DNA from: Alteromonas hispanica
GTDB taxonomy: Bacteria; Pseudomonadota; Gammaproteobacteria; Enterobacterales; Alteromonadaceae
NCBI RefSeq assembly: GCF_010500915.1
Contig: NZ_JAAAWP010000010.1
Span: 1-64,000, forward strand
Length of the DNA: 64,000 bases
Direction: 5' to 3'
The notes under the pieces were generated by a model, which saw nothing but the letters and a program-made list of their open reading frames with translations, was not told the DNA's origin and did no database searches. Positions 1 to 8,379 of this stretch are shown piece after piece. Position numbers and translations under genes: made by a program. Position 1 is the first letter of the stretch. The number at the start of each line of letters is the position of its first letter.

Positions 1-35
1 GCGTTCAATCTGAGCCATGATCAAACTCTTCAATT
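1..35 (-). rRNA. rrs: 16S rRNA, 5' end only (partial)
   Basis: Read on the minus strand, these bases give the conserved beginning of bacterial 16S rRNA (AGAGTTTGATCATGGCTCAG, the usual 27F primer site). The gene runs leftward out of the window, so only about 35 bases are present. The leader and promoters to the right support an rRNA operon transcribed leftward. Confidence 0.95.
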
Positions 36-105
36 AAATATATCGAATTATGAATCGTCGTATAGACACTCTTAACGAGTGCCCACACAGATTGTCTTGT
101 CTAAA

Positions 106-118
106 TTGTTAAAGAACA
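106..118 (-). promoter_or_regulatory. rRNA leader boxA antitermination element
   Basis: The minus strand reads TGTTCTTTAACAA, one base away from the Escherichia coli boxA TGCTCTTTAACAA. It lies about 70 bases upstream of the 16S 5' end, in the normal leader position. In known rRNA operons boxA recruits NusB/NusE to prevent Rho-dependent termination. Confidence 0.8.
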
Positions 119-189
119 TAGCGACTTTGTCGCTATCTCACCGTAAGCCATTGCTTCTTGGTGACTCACCCCGCTCGAGTGAGGTGCGC

Positions 190-217
190 ATTTTACATCG
201 TTTGTTTTTGATGTCAA
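190..217 (-). promoter_or_regulatory. rRNA promoter P2 (sigma-70)
   Basis: On the minus strand there is a perfect -35 TTGACA (212-217), a 16-bp spacer and a -10 TAAAAT (190-195), followed by a GC-rich GCGC discriminator. This arrangement is typical of stringently controlled rRNA promoters. It is the downstream member of a tandem pair. Confidence 0.75.
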
Positions 218-304
218 CCATGTTTTCGAACTTTTTAAATGTTTTTCAACTGGTTTAGCGCTTAATTTTGATTTGGCTTGAACCCCCCTCAAAACGTGGA
301 GCGC

Positions 305-332
305 ATTATAGATAGCTAGATGAAAAGATCAA
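305..332 (-). promoter_or_regulatory. rRNA promoter P1 (sigma-70)
   Basis: The minus strand shows -35 TTGATC (327-332), a 16-bp spacer and a consensus -10 TATAAT (305-310), followed by GCGC. AT-rich tracts upstream (335-365) could act as an UP element. With P2 it makes the usual tandem rRNA promoter layout. The rest of 340-514 shows no other convincing feature. Confidence 0.7.
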
Positions 333-514
333 TACTAAATTAGTGTTTTTTTGCTGTTTGAGTAAAATCTTAGCTTAACCGTTCATTTCTCCACCATTTC
401 TGATAGGTTAATGCTTCTTTAGACTAGTTTTTTCACATTTGATTGTTCAATTTGTTACAAATGAGTAAACTAGCCGAAGCCTTCAACCCAAAAAAACAAT
501 AGAAAGGTAGTTAT

Positions 515-982
515 ATGAAAGTAGGCTTTATTCAGTGCATTATTATTAGTGCCATTTTTGCGATAGCAGGTTTTTTGTTATTTTCTTCACTTAATATGGA
601 AGTTTCTCCATTAACTGTCTCCGCTGCACTTCTTATCAGCGGTATAGTTACCCCATGGCTGGCTTCTCTTATCCAAAGCTCATCTTCTTCAAATGACGAT
701 GTCTCTGCTTCAGTCTCTGCAGATGCCGTTGAAACACTTTACGTTGGTAATCTACCGTATCGTGCGAATGAAAATGCAGTTAAAGAATATTTCAGCAGCT
801 ATGCAGAAGTACAATCTGTCCGCTTAATGAAAGATCGTAAAACAGGTAAGAGAAAAGGTTATGGCTTTATTGAAGTAGTAGCCAAAGATGTGAACACCGT
901 TATTGAAAAAACAAACGACTCAACTTTTCAGGAACGTACTTTAAAAGTACGGCCAGCGAAAGAAAAAGTCGAGCATGCATAA
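515..982 (+). CDS. Membrane-anchored RNA-binding protein with one RRM domain
   Basis: The 155-residue product has two predicted hydrophobic segments (about residues 5-25 and 32-52), a Ser-rich linker, then a complete RNA recognition motif from about residue 74. RNP2 (LYVGNL) and RNP1 (KGYGFIEV) are both visible. RRM proteins of this type bind single-stranded RNA. The N-terminal helices suggest inner-membrane anchoring with the RRM in the cytoplasm (inference). The ATG at 515 has AAGG 7 bases upstream. It is monocistronic, diverges from the rRNA operon and is closed by a terminator. The RNA target cannot be told from sequence. Confidence 0.85.
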   Translation: MKVGFIQCIIISAIFAIAGFLLFSSLNMEVSPLTVSAALLISGIVTPWLASLIQSSSSSNDDVSASVSADAVETLYVGNLPYRANENAVKEYFSSYAEVQSVRLMKDRKTGKRKGYGFIEVVAKDVNTVIEKTNDSTFQERTLKVRPAKEKVEHA

Positions 983-989
983 ATAAGAA

Positions 990-1015
990 AGCCTGGCAGT
1001 TCGCCAGGCTTTTTT
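990..1015 (+). terminator. Rho-independent terminator after the RRM gene
   Basis: A perfect 8-bp stem (990-997 with 1003-1010, AGCCTGGC/GCCAGGCT) with a 5-base loop is followed by a run of T. It lies 8 bases after the RRM stop codon. The convergent gene at 1036-2352 may share it. Confidence 0.9.
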
Positions 1016-1035
1016 GATTCTCTTTATTTTTGCTA

Positions 1036-2352
1036 CTATTCAGTAGTTTCAGTTTGATTGCCTATAGTACCTTCCGCTTGTGGCAACCCATCAAGTAACG
1101 TCTTATTAAATGAATGGAACCGGTTGATCGCTGAAATTAAGTCAGGGATCTGAACATCTTCCATATTACGTATGAGACCAGCAATCAGCGTATTGTAGTC
1201 TTCGTTAGACTCCAACGTATTTTCAGCTTTCTCAAACGTATTCATCATTTTCTCTAGATATTGAGACACGGGATTGACTACGTTACCGTACTTACCACGT
1301 TCATCGTTCTCTTCACTGTAGTGCTGAATATTTTCGTAAGCTTTTAAAACGTCTGTTTGCATAGAGCGATTTAGCTGCAACGCATAGCCTACTAATTCTT
1401 TATCATCAAACCCCAAACTTAGTGCTTCCTCAAACGCTTTATCTACATCACCTTTATAAAACGTATCTGCGAGATCTTGCACTTGACCAACTAGGTCTGC
1501 AATAGACTTCATCTCGGCTTCGTCCAATTCACCTTTAAGAGAAAAGCTTATACCGCTTCTTTCATAAAACTCGGAGGATGTGGTTTGCTGTGCAGCTATG
1601 TTCGTCGAGCTGTCACTTCCAGCTTCCCCGATGGTTGATTGCGCCTGAAAGGAAGTTTGCTGCTGTGCTTGGAACGTTCGCAAGCTTTCAAAGCTTAAGG
1701 TTACTTCATCGCCGTCTTTGGTGCGAATGCTCAATTGACCAGACTTTTCATCAGACACCGACGCCGCAGATAGGGAAGAAACCTGAGCGACGTTGCCGTT
1801 CTCAAAACCTTTACGATTAAAGATGTCAGTTTCTAATTCATCTATACCATTATCGATGAGGTTACGACTCTTGCTGATTCCGTTTTCCAATTCTTCATTC
1901 ATAAAGCCCGCAAGATCTTTTTCCGCCATGGCAAAGCCTCTACTTACGCCTTCTCTTGCTTGGCTAAATAATCCATTTAACTTTTCATCGCTTGCTCCAC
2001 CGTTGGCAGCTCCGCGAATTACACCACCTACAAAGCGCATGACATTTTTAGCCACTTCTTCGAAGTCGAATAAGCTTTTGTTTTTCTCTTCAACTTTTTT
2101 ATCGGCTAACTCTTTAGGCTTTTGCCCGTCTATTTCTAGCGATTGACTGAGGCTACTACTCACCACTCTTAATCCAATACTGGCTTGAGTGCTATTTACA
2201 GATACCGTTGAAGCCTGCTGTTTCGAGAACTCAGCAGCTTGCTGAAGCCCGTCTTGCTGAAGTTGTTTTTTTAGTGCCTCATTAGGGTTAACTGCAGCCT
2301 TTTGATCAGCTTTTTGCTCTCCCATAAAAGCCTTAATATTACCCACGTTCAT
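1036..2352 (-). CDS. DUF5610-like protein of unknown function
   Basis: The 438-residue product lacks a signal peptide or membrane helix. The N-terminus is rich in Gln, Ala and Lys (residues 1-60, possibly disordered). A segment at about residues 90-160 (FDFEEVAKNVMRFVGGVI and onward) resembles the DUF5610 family, from memory. The C-terminal third is acidic and mostly helical. The ATG at 2352 is preceded by GAGGATCAAATT, a good ribosome-binding site. It is monocistronic. I do not recognise a function; the family assignment is moderate. Confidence 0.65.
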   Translation of the reverse strand: MNVGNIKAFMGEQKADQKAAVNPNEALKKQLQQDGLQQAAEFSKQQASTVSVNSTQASIGLRVVSSSLSQSLEIDGQKPKELADKKVEEKNKSLFDFEEVAKNVMRFVGGVIRGAANGGASDEKLNGLFSQAREGVSRGFAMAEKDLAGFMNEELENGISKSRNLIDNGIDELETDIFNRKGFENGNVAQVSSLSAASVSDEKSGQLSIRTKDGDEVTLSFESLRTFQAQQQTSFQAQSTIGEAGSDSSTNIAAQQTTSSEFYERSGISFSLKGELDEAEMKSIADLVGQVQDLADTFYKGDVDKAFEEALSLGFDDKELVGYALQLNRSMQTDVLKAYENIQHYSEENDERGKYGNVVNPVSQYLEKMMNTFEKAENTLESNEDYNTLIAGLIRNMEDVQIPDLISAINRFHSFNKTLLDGLPQAEGTIGNQTETTE

Positions 2353-2578
2353 AATTTGATCCTCACTTTCCTCATGTACTATATCGGCACCATCTCAATA
2401 TTGTTTAATTTTAATACAGAAATTTTTACTACGCTTACGAATTAGGTTTGCACATAATGCAGAAGCCTCTACAATTCGCGTCCTTAACGAAAGGTACCGA
2501 TGAACAACACTTCTACGAAACGATACCGACTAATTTTCAAAAATATGATTTAGGCCCGATGACCTAATGGAGAAACGA

Positions 2579-3673
2579 ATGGCAAACAACAACTTAGCGC
2601 AGTATCAAGAACAACTCGATGAGAAAGTTAGCCGCCTTAATACATTGCTCGGTGAATTTTCTGCGCCAGCATTGTCAGTGTTTCCATCATCACCTGAACA
2701 TTACCGAATGCGCGCAGAGTTTAGAGTATGGCATGAGGGGGACGATCTTTTTCATATCATGTTCAATCAACAAACAAAGGAAAAGTATCGCGTTGAGACG
2801 TTCCCACCAGCGTCTGAAGGTATTAACAGAGCAATGGTGGAATTGCTTGATTTAATAAGACCAAATGAAATTTTGCGTCGAAAACTGTTTCAAATAGATT
2901 ACTTATCGGCTCTTTCTGGAGAAATGGTTATAAGCCTTTTATATCACCGTCAATTAGATAGTGACTGGGAGAACCATGCTCTTCGGTTAAAAGAGTCACT
3001 TTCTCAATTTTTTCCAGCGGTAAGTATCATAGGCAGAGCTCGTAAGCAAAAAGTGATAATTGGGAATGACTTCGTTATAGAGAGACTCCCGGTTAATGGC
3101 CGTGAGTTTGTTTTCAAGCATATCGAAAACAGTTTTACTCAACCTAATGCTAAAGTGAACTGCAGCATGATTGAGTGGGCTCTAGATTGTGTAAAGCCAC
3201 TCAGTGGAGATTTGCTTGAAATGTACTGCGGCGCAGGTAACTTTTCTATCCCGCTCGCCATACATTTTGACAATGTCATTGGTACAGAGATCGCAAAACC
3301 ATCAGTAAACGCAGCCCAATATAATATTGAGCACAATAATTTAGATAATGTAAAAATAGTGCGCTTGGCAGCAGAAGAGTTTACGCAAGCGATGAGAGGT
3401 GAGCGTACCTTTAGTCGACTTGAGGGTATTGAGCTTAGCGACTACAACTTTACAACAGTTTTGGTAGACCCACCTCGTGCGGGTTTAGACATAGACTCAT
3501 TAAAGATGATTCAAGACTATGACAATATCGTTTACATTTCTTGCAACCCAGAAACGCTAGCAGATAATTTAAAGGTGTTGTGTACCACCCATAATGTCGT
3601 TAAAACCGCACTATTCGATCAATTTCCTTTCACACACCACATTGAAGCCGGTGTGCTTTTATCAAGAAAATAA
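2579..3673 (+). CDS. trmA: tRNA (uracil-54-C5)-methyltransferase TrmA
   Basis: TrmA makes ribothymidine at tRNA position 54 using S-adenosylmethionine. The 364-residue product matches Escherichia coli TrmA (366 aa) over its whole length as I recall it. Features are the [12 protein letters not shown] start, the SAM-binding motif [13 protein letters not shown], the VDPPRAGLD motif, the catalytic Cys in YISCNPETL and the general-base Glu in HHIEAGVLL. An ATG at 2567 is in frame, but GGAG at 2569-2572 lies 6 bases before the ATG at 2579, so 2579 is preferred. It stands alone, upstream of and convergent with fabR. Confidence 0.97.
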   Translation: MANNNLAQYQEQLDEKVSRLNTLLGEFSAPALSVFPSSPEHYRMRAEFRVWHEGDDLFHIMFNQQTKEKYRVETFPPASEGINRAMVELLDLIRPNEILRRKLFQIDYLSALSGEMVISLLYHRQLDSDWENHALRLKESLSQFFPAVSIIGRARKQKVIIGNDFVIERLPVNGREFVFKHIENSFTQPNAKVNCSMIEWALDCVKPLSGDLLEMYCGAGNFSIPLAIHFDNVIGTEIAKPSVNAAQYNIEHNNLDNVKIVRLAAEEFTQAMRGERTFSRLEGIELSDYNFTTVLVDPPRAGLDIDSLKMIQDYDNIVYISCNPETLADNLKVLCTTHNVVKTALFDQFPFTHHIEAGVLLSRK

Positions 3674-3796
3674 GAATGTGCTGCGTTAGCATATAAAAGA
3701 TATGCAGTAATGATGAGGTTGGGTGATGAAAAGCAATTATGAGCGTACTGCTTAAACTAACATTGTGCTGATTAAAGTATTGCTGAACAGCTGGGG

Positions 3797-4390
3797 CTAC
3801 TTTTTAACAGTAGCGCCAATTTGTACAAACCGAAGCTGCTTTTTAACTTTTTCGCCAATTTCTCCGCGCAACTTATCATCAGCCTCTAGAGCTTCTGCTC
3901 CTGCACTAAACACTAGCCTCACCATTGCATCGGCTTGAATTTGCGCTGATGCGTATTCAACGCCCTGTTTTTCAATAATGTAATCAGTGAGCTCATCAAT
4001 AAAGTGCTGAATTTCTCGAAATACCGCCAGACGATAGGCAGAAGAAGTTCCCGTATGTTCTCTAAGCAGTAGTCTAAAAACATTTGTATTTGCAGCGATA
4101 AACTCCATGAACGTTTCTACGGACGTGTGGATAACACCACCACCTGACGCTATGCGACGGCGAGCCTGTCTCATCAACTGCCTGAGCGCTAACCCGGCCT
4201 CATCTACCAGGGTCAGTCCCAACTCGTCCATGTCTTTAAAGTGACGATAAAAAGACGTTGGCGCAATACCAGCTTCTCGAGCAACCTCGCGAAGGCTAAT
4301 GGCAGAAAGACTTCTATTTTCATCCAGAAGCGAAAACGCGGCATGAATTATATTTTGACGGGTTTTTAACTTTTGCTCTTGTCGACTCAC
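3797..4390 (-). CDS. fabR: FabR, TetR-family repressor of unsaturated fatty acid synthesis
   Basis: The 197-residue product has an N-terminal TetR helix-turn-helix (about residues 10-55) with the very conserved stretch [20 protein letters not shown], then [13 protein letters not shown], both near-identical to Escherichia coli FabR. FabR senses unsaturated acyl thioesters and represses genes for unsaturated fatty acid formation. The frame opens with GTG at 4390 with a weak Shine-Dalgarno sequence. It is divergent from the desaturase gene 186 bp away, which is its probable target (inference from context). Confidence 0.93.
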   Translation of the reverse strand: MSRQEQKLKTRQNIIHAAFSLLDENRSLSAISLREVAREAGIAPTSFYRHFKDMDELGLTLVDEAGLALRQLMRQARRRIASGGGVIHTSVETFMEFIAANTNVFRLLLREHTGTSSAYRLAVFREIQHFIDELTDYIIEKQGVEYASAQIQADAMVRLVFSAGAEALEADDKLRGEIGEKVKKQLRFVQIGATVKK

Positions 4391-4468
4391 GATGACACCA
4401 CTTATTAAATCTACGACATGTTACCCCATCATTTGCCGAGAGGCGAAACACAATGCTGTGTAGTGTTC

Positions 4469-4498
4469 TATAATGATTAAAGTTTAACTATGTTAGCA
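4469..4498 (+). promoter_or_regulatory. Candidate desaturase promoter -10 with FabR-like operator
   Basis: TATAAT at 4469-4474 is followed at 4481-4498 by AGTTTAACTATGTTAGCA. That sequence agrees at 11 of 18 positions with the FabR site AGCGTACACGTGTTAGCT as I remember it. A site just after the -10 would suit repression. No good -35 is visible, so this is a weak candidate. Confidence 0.3.
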
Positions 4499-4576
4499 GA
4501 ACTTAACCTAGTTTTACTTGCCTGAGAATACATAAAACGATAAATTAGCGAACAGTTGTAAGCCAAGTAGTCAAAA

Positions 4577-5704
4577 ATGAAAAAACCTCCTCTTATATTA
4601 ACGAACGTGCTGGTATTTATAATATCGGGCGCGATTGCATTTATCGGTGCTCCACTATGGATTGCGCACCGAGGGATAGATTGGGCCGAAATAAGCGCCG
4701 CTATCTTTTTATTTTACTTTACCGGTATGTCTATTACTGCTGGGTACCATCGTTTGTGGTCACACAAAACCTACGATGCAAACATTGTAGTGCGCGTAAT
4801 ACTTGCAATTGGCGGCGCGATGGCGCTACAGAACAGCATTTTACATTGGTCGTCTGATCACCGAATTCATCACCGCCACGTTGATGATACAGAGAAAGAC
4901 CCTTATTCAGCTAAGAAAGGGCTATGGTTTGCTCATATAGGCTGGATGCTAAGAGAGTATCAGTCGAACCGCTATGGCGATTACAGTAACTGCAAAGATT
5001 TACAGAAAGACAAAGTGGTTATGTGGCAACACAACTACTACCTTCCAATAGTATTAGTAGCAAACTTCAGTGTGACAGGATTATTAGGCTGGCTGAATGG
5101 CGATATTTTAGGAATGTTGCTTATTGCTGGTGTGTTGAGACTTGTTCTGGTTCATCACGTCACTTTTTTCATTAACTCACTTGCACATTTCTGGGGGTCG
5201 CAACCTTACACAGATAAGAACACAGCAAGAGATAATGGCGTGCTAGCGTTCTTCACATTTGGTGAGGGTTACCATAATTATCACCATATCTTTGAGTATG
5301 ACTATCGGAACGGCATTCGCTGGTATCAATTCGATCCAACGAAATGGCTAATCCGAGGTTTATCCTTTGTCGGATTAACAACCAATCTACGAAAAGTACC
5401 TGAAGAGCGGATTGAAAAGGCGCTAGCTGCTATGCAGTTACAAAGAGCAAGTGAAAAAGTGTCGCTGCTTCCCAACGCCGACGAAATGATGAATACCATC
5501 CAACAAGAATACGACCTGCTTATGCAACGTATGAGCGATTATTATTCGACGAAGAAACGAGTAATGCGTGTTAAGCAAAAATCGTTTCAGCGCACTCTTG
5601 AAGGATTCGAGTTGACGTATAAATATAAAGAAATGAAGCATGCATTTGCCGTTCAAAAAGAGAAATGGACACAACTGCAGACCCTCTCTCTACAAATGGC
5701 GTAG
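4577..5704 (+). CDS. Membrane acyl-lipid/acyl-CoA desaturase (delta-9 type)
   Basis: The 375-residue product has four membrane-spanning stretches and the three His boxes of di-iron fatty acid desaturases: HRLWSH (about residue 58), HRIHHRH (about 96) and HNYHH (about 234). These enzymes insert a cis double bond into acyl chains at the membrane, using O2 and electrons from a reductase. The C-terminal ~90 residues after the last box form a charged helical tail, longer than in the minimal family. It faces fabR divergently, which indicates control by membrane unsaturation. A strong terminator follows. Confidence 0.92.
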   Translation: MKKPPLILTNVLVFIISGAIAFIGAPLWIAHRGIDWAEISAAIFLFYFTGMSITAGYHRLWSHKTYDANIVVRVILAIGGAMALQNSILHWSSDHRIHHRHVDDTEKDPYSAKKGLWFAHIGWMLREYQSNRYGDYSNCKDLQKDKVVMWQHNYYLPIVLVANFSVTGLLGWLNGDILGMLLIAGVLRLVLVHHVTFFINSLAHFWGSQPYTDKNTARDNGVLAFFTFGEGYHNYHHIFEYDYRNGIRWYQFDPTKWLIRGLSFVGLTTNLRKVPEERIEKALAAMQLQRASEKVSLLPNADEMMNTIQQEYDLLMQRMSDYYSTKKRVMRVKQKSFQRTLEGFELTYKYKEMKHAFAVQKEKWTQLQTLSLQMA

Positions 5705-5731
5705 TATTCTTCCCATTACAACTGTCAATAA

Positions 5732-5766
5732 AACCACATGCAATTCGTTGCATGTGGTTTTTTTTA
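5732..5766 (+). terminator. Terminator after the desaturase gene
   Basis: A perfect 12-bp stem (5732-5743 with 5748-5759) closes on a TTCG tetraloop and is followed by nine T. This is a textbook intrinsic terminator. Confidence 0.95.
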
Positions 5767-5867
5767 TTTACTATTTACTACTAGAGTTAAATTTACTGAT
5801 AGTAGTAAAGTAAACAAATGCACTATCCTGTCGCTTATATGCGCAATTAAACAAATAGGAATACAAC

Positions 5868-7283
5868 ATGGCAGCAAAGCAAAAAGCACCCTCATATCAT
5901 TACGATGCAATAGTCATAGGCACCGGACCGGGAGGAGAAGGTGTTGCGATGCAGCTCGCCAAAGCGGGCAAGAAAGTTGCCGTTGTTGAGCGTTATGACG
6001 CTGTGGGAGGAGGCTGCACACATTGGGGCACAATTCCTTCGAAGGCTCTGCGTCATTCAGTAAGTCGTTTGATTGAGTATAATAGCTCTCCCCTTTTTGC
6101 CGACAATCATTTAAGCAGAAGCTTAACCTTCTCGGAAATCATGCGTCACGCAAGCGGCGTAGTAAACAGTCAGACGCGTTTGCGTTCATCATTTTATGAT
6201 AGAAACCGAGTAACACTTTTTCATGGTGAAGCCAGCTTCATTGATGCTCATACACTTCAGACTGTTCGCGAGGATGGCTCAAAAGACATTGTTACCGCGG
6301 GGCAAATTGCATTAGCAACAGGATCTCGTCCCTACACACCAAAAGACATCGATTTTAATCACCCTCGAATTTACAACTCCGATACTATTTTGTCCCTTAA
6401 ACACGACCCTAAATCCATCATTATCTATGGTGCAGGTGTTATCGGATCGGAATACGCCAGCATATTCCGTGGACTCGGTGTAAAAGTAGACTTAGTTAAT
6501 ATGCGAGACCGGTTGCTGTCTTTTCTCGACACCGAGATTTCTGATGCCTTGAGTTATCACCTTTGGAATAACGGCGTACTTATTCGCCACAATGAAACAT
6601 ATTCGTCAGTGGAAACAACCGATGACTCTGTGATCCTCAATTTAGAGTCTGGAAAACGTATGCGTGCAGACTGCTTGTTGTTTGCAAACGGACGAACGGG
6701 TAACACAGACAAATTGAAGCTCGAGAATATTGGTTTACAAGCAGATAGTAGAGGCCAACTTAAGGTTAACGAAAATTATCAAACTGACGTAGAGAATGTG
6801 TATGCTGTAGGTGATGTTATTGGCTACCCAAGCTTAGCGTCTGCGGCATACAACCAAGGTCGTTTTGCCGCCGAGGCCATGCTAGCGGGTAAAACTCATG
6901 CCTCATTGGTGGCCGATATCCCATCAGGCATCTATACTATTCCGGAAATTAGCTCTGTTGGAAAGACCGAACAAGAACTTACTGCAGCAAAAGTACCGTA
7001 CGAAGTAGGACGCGCCCAATTCAAACACCTAGCAAGAGCACAGATTGCCTCAACTCAAACAGGTAGCTTAAAGATATTGTTTCACCGCGAGACAAAAGAA
7101 ATTTTAGGAATCCATTGTTTTGGCGAACGTGCATCAGAAATTGTGCATATCGGGCAAGCGATAATGCAGCAAAAGGGTGAAGGAAATACTATTGATTACT
7201 TTGTAAACACTACTTTCAACTACCCTACGATGGCAGAAGCTTATCGTGTTGCTGCAATTAATGGACTCAATAGAATTTTCTAG
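5868..7283 (+). CDS. sthA: Soluble pyridine nucleotide transhydrogenase SthA (UdhA)
   Basis: SthA transfers reducing equivalents between NADPH and NAD+, usually removing excess NADPH. The 471-residue flavoprotein has the FAD-binding motif GTGPGGEG (about residue 17), the NAD(P) motif [13 protein letters not shown] (about 186), a second FAD motif ending in [17 protein letters not shown], and the dimerization domain with [20 protein letters not shown]. The site equivalent to the redox disulfide of related reductases is [15 protein letters not shown], with one Cys only, as expected for SthA. Length matches Escherichia coli (466 aa). AGGAAT precedes the ATG. Confidence 0.97.
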   Translation: MAAKQKAPSYHYDAIVIGTGPGGEGVAMQLAKAGKKVAVVERYDAVGGGCTHWGTIPSKALRHSVSRLIEYNSSPLFADNHLSRSLTFSEIMRHASGVVNSQTRLRSSFYDRNRVTLFHGEASFIDAHTLQTVREDGSKDIVTAGQIALATGSRPYTPKDIDFNHPRIYNSDTILSLKHDPKSIIIYGAGVIGSEYASIFRGLGVKVDLVNMRDRLLSFLDTEISDALSYHLWNNGVLIRHNETYSSVETTDDSVILNLESGKRMRADCLLFANGRTGNTDKLKLENIGLQADSRGQLKVNENYQTDVENVYAVGDVIGYPSLASAAYNQGRFAAEAMLAGKTHASLVADIPSGIYTIPEISSVGKTEQELTAAKVPYEVGRAQFKHLARAQIASTQTGSLKILFHRETKEILGIHCFGERASEIVHIGQAIMQQKGEGNTIDYFVNTTFNYPTMAEAYRVAAINGLNRIF

Positions 7284-7288
7284 CAGCC

Positions 7289-7318
7289 AAAAAAAAGCCG
7301 GCTTTTCTGCCGGCTTTT
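7289..7318. terminator. Bidirectional terminator between sthA and the small periplasmic gene
   Basis: GCCGGC at 7297-7302 and 7309-7314 form the core of a stem extended by A/T pairs on both sides. The minus-strand transcript ends in eight U and the plus-strand one in four U. It sits between two convergent genes. Confidence 0.85.
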
Positions 7319-7335
7319 CGCTACTTTTTAAGATT

Positions 7336-7641
7336 TTAGTTTCTATTTGCAGCTAGCGCATTTAAAGAGTCTTTGTGCGCTACGATATCAATGTGCATTT
7401 TCTCTTGGTCAAATGTCATCGTTGCTATCGCGTAATCGCCTTGGCTTTCGCTAGCGATATTTACAAGATCTTGTTGAGCATCACGGAAACGAATGTTGTT
7501 GCCAATTTTGTTGGCCATACATTGGTTATTCATTTCGAACGTTTTAGTGTCCATACAATCGAAAAGCTGGCCACTGCCAGAATCCGCATGCGCTATGCCA
7601 AATGAAGCTAAAAGGGCTAAACTGAATACTACTTTACGCAT
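7336..7641 (-). CDS. Small secreted protein of unknown function
   Basis: The 101-residue product starts with a clear Sec signal peptide (MRKVVFSLALLASFGIAHA, cleavage after about residue 19). The mature part is about 82 residues with two Cys (in LFDCMDTK and NNQCMAN) that could form a disulfide. AGGAG lies just before the ATG at 7641. I do not recognise the family. Two short dyads upstream (7659-7673 and 7672-7689) suggest regulation. Confidence 0.75.
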   Translation of the reverse strand: MRKVVFSLALLASFGIAHADSGSGQLFDCMDTKTFEMNNQCMANKIGNNIRFRDAQQDLVNIASESQGDYAIATMTFDQEKMHIDIVAHKDSLNALAANRN

Positions 7642-7658
7642 GTCTTATCTCCTGTGGT

Positions 7659-7689
7659 ACAGTATTGTACTGTGTTGACATAATACAAC
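7659..7689 (-). promoter_or_regulatory. Overlapping dyads upstream of the small secreted protein gene
   Basis: ACAGTA-TTG-TACTGT at 7659-7673 is a perfect 15-bp palindrome. It is joined by TGTTG-N8-CAACA at 7672-7689. They lie 18-48 bases upstream of the start codon, where a repressor would block transcription. The regulator is unknown. Confidence 0.35.
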
Positions 7690-7764
7690 ATGTATGTTCA
7701 CTAGTCAATTTCGATCATAGTAATGTTACACTAATATGACAAAGTGCAATATTTGGAGAAAAAA

Positions 7765-8331
7765 TTGACTGAATTTGACAATTTAGTTCACCTCGCAAAA
7801 AGCTGTTCTCTTTGTGATAATGCACTCCCTCATCCTACACGCCCTATTTTATCGGTAGCCAAAAATACCAAGATCCTAATCATCAGTCAGGCACCTGGAT
7901 TAACTGCCCACAATAATTATGTTCCTTTTATCGATCCTAGCGGCAATAGACTGCGCGCTTGGCTTGGTGTAGATAAAGATACATTTTACAAGCCGGAGTT
8001 ATTTTCCATTATGCCGATGGGCTTTTGCTTTCCAGGCTATAGAAACGGCGCTGATGCGCCGCCAATGAAAATATGTGCGCCAACATGGCACGAGCCACTT
8101 TTGCAGCATGTGAAACCTGTACTGACGTTATTGATTGGACGTTATGCTCAACAATATTACCTCAAGCAATACAAAACACTAACAGAGGCTATTAAAACAC
8201 ATCATGATGGTTACTTCGTATTACCTCACCCGTCAGGGCGGAACAATAGATGGCTGGCTAAAAACCCATGGTTTGAGAAGGAAACTGTTCCTGCACTTCA
8301 AAAAAAGGTAAATGCACTCATTAAGCGTTAA
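7765..8331 (+). CDS. Uracil-DNA glycosylase family protein
   Basis: The product (188 residues from this start) carries a CSLC pair near the N-terminus, the motif ISQAPGL that corresponds to the GQAPG/GEAPG motif A of the UDG fold, and a C-terminal LPHPSGRNNRW motif like the HPS motif B. Related enzymes remove uracil or other damaged bases from DNA. This branch is mostly uncharacterised, so activity is inferred. The frame can open at GTG 7744, but GGAG at 7755-7758 lies 6 bases before TTG 7765, making TTG the likelier start. Confidence 0.8.
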   Translation: MTEFDNLVHLAKSCSLCDNALPHPTRPILSVAKNTKILIISQAPGLTAHNNYVPFIDPSGNRLRAWLGVDKDTFYKPELFSIMPMGFCFPGYRNGADAPPMKICAPTWHEPLLQHVKPVLTLLIGRYAQQYYLKQYKTLTEAIKTHHDGYFVLPHPSGRNNRWLAKNPWFEKETVPALQKKVNALIKR

Positions 8332-8379
8332 TATCTTAATGAAACGAAAGCGTCTTAATGACGCACAATCTTTCTAAGC

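Noticed and set aside
1578..2146. Plus-strand open frames opposite the DUF5610-like gene
   Set aside because: They are antisense shadows with no ribosome-binding site and unlikely composition (Ser/Leu/Arg rich).
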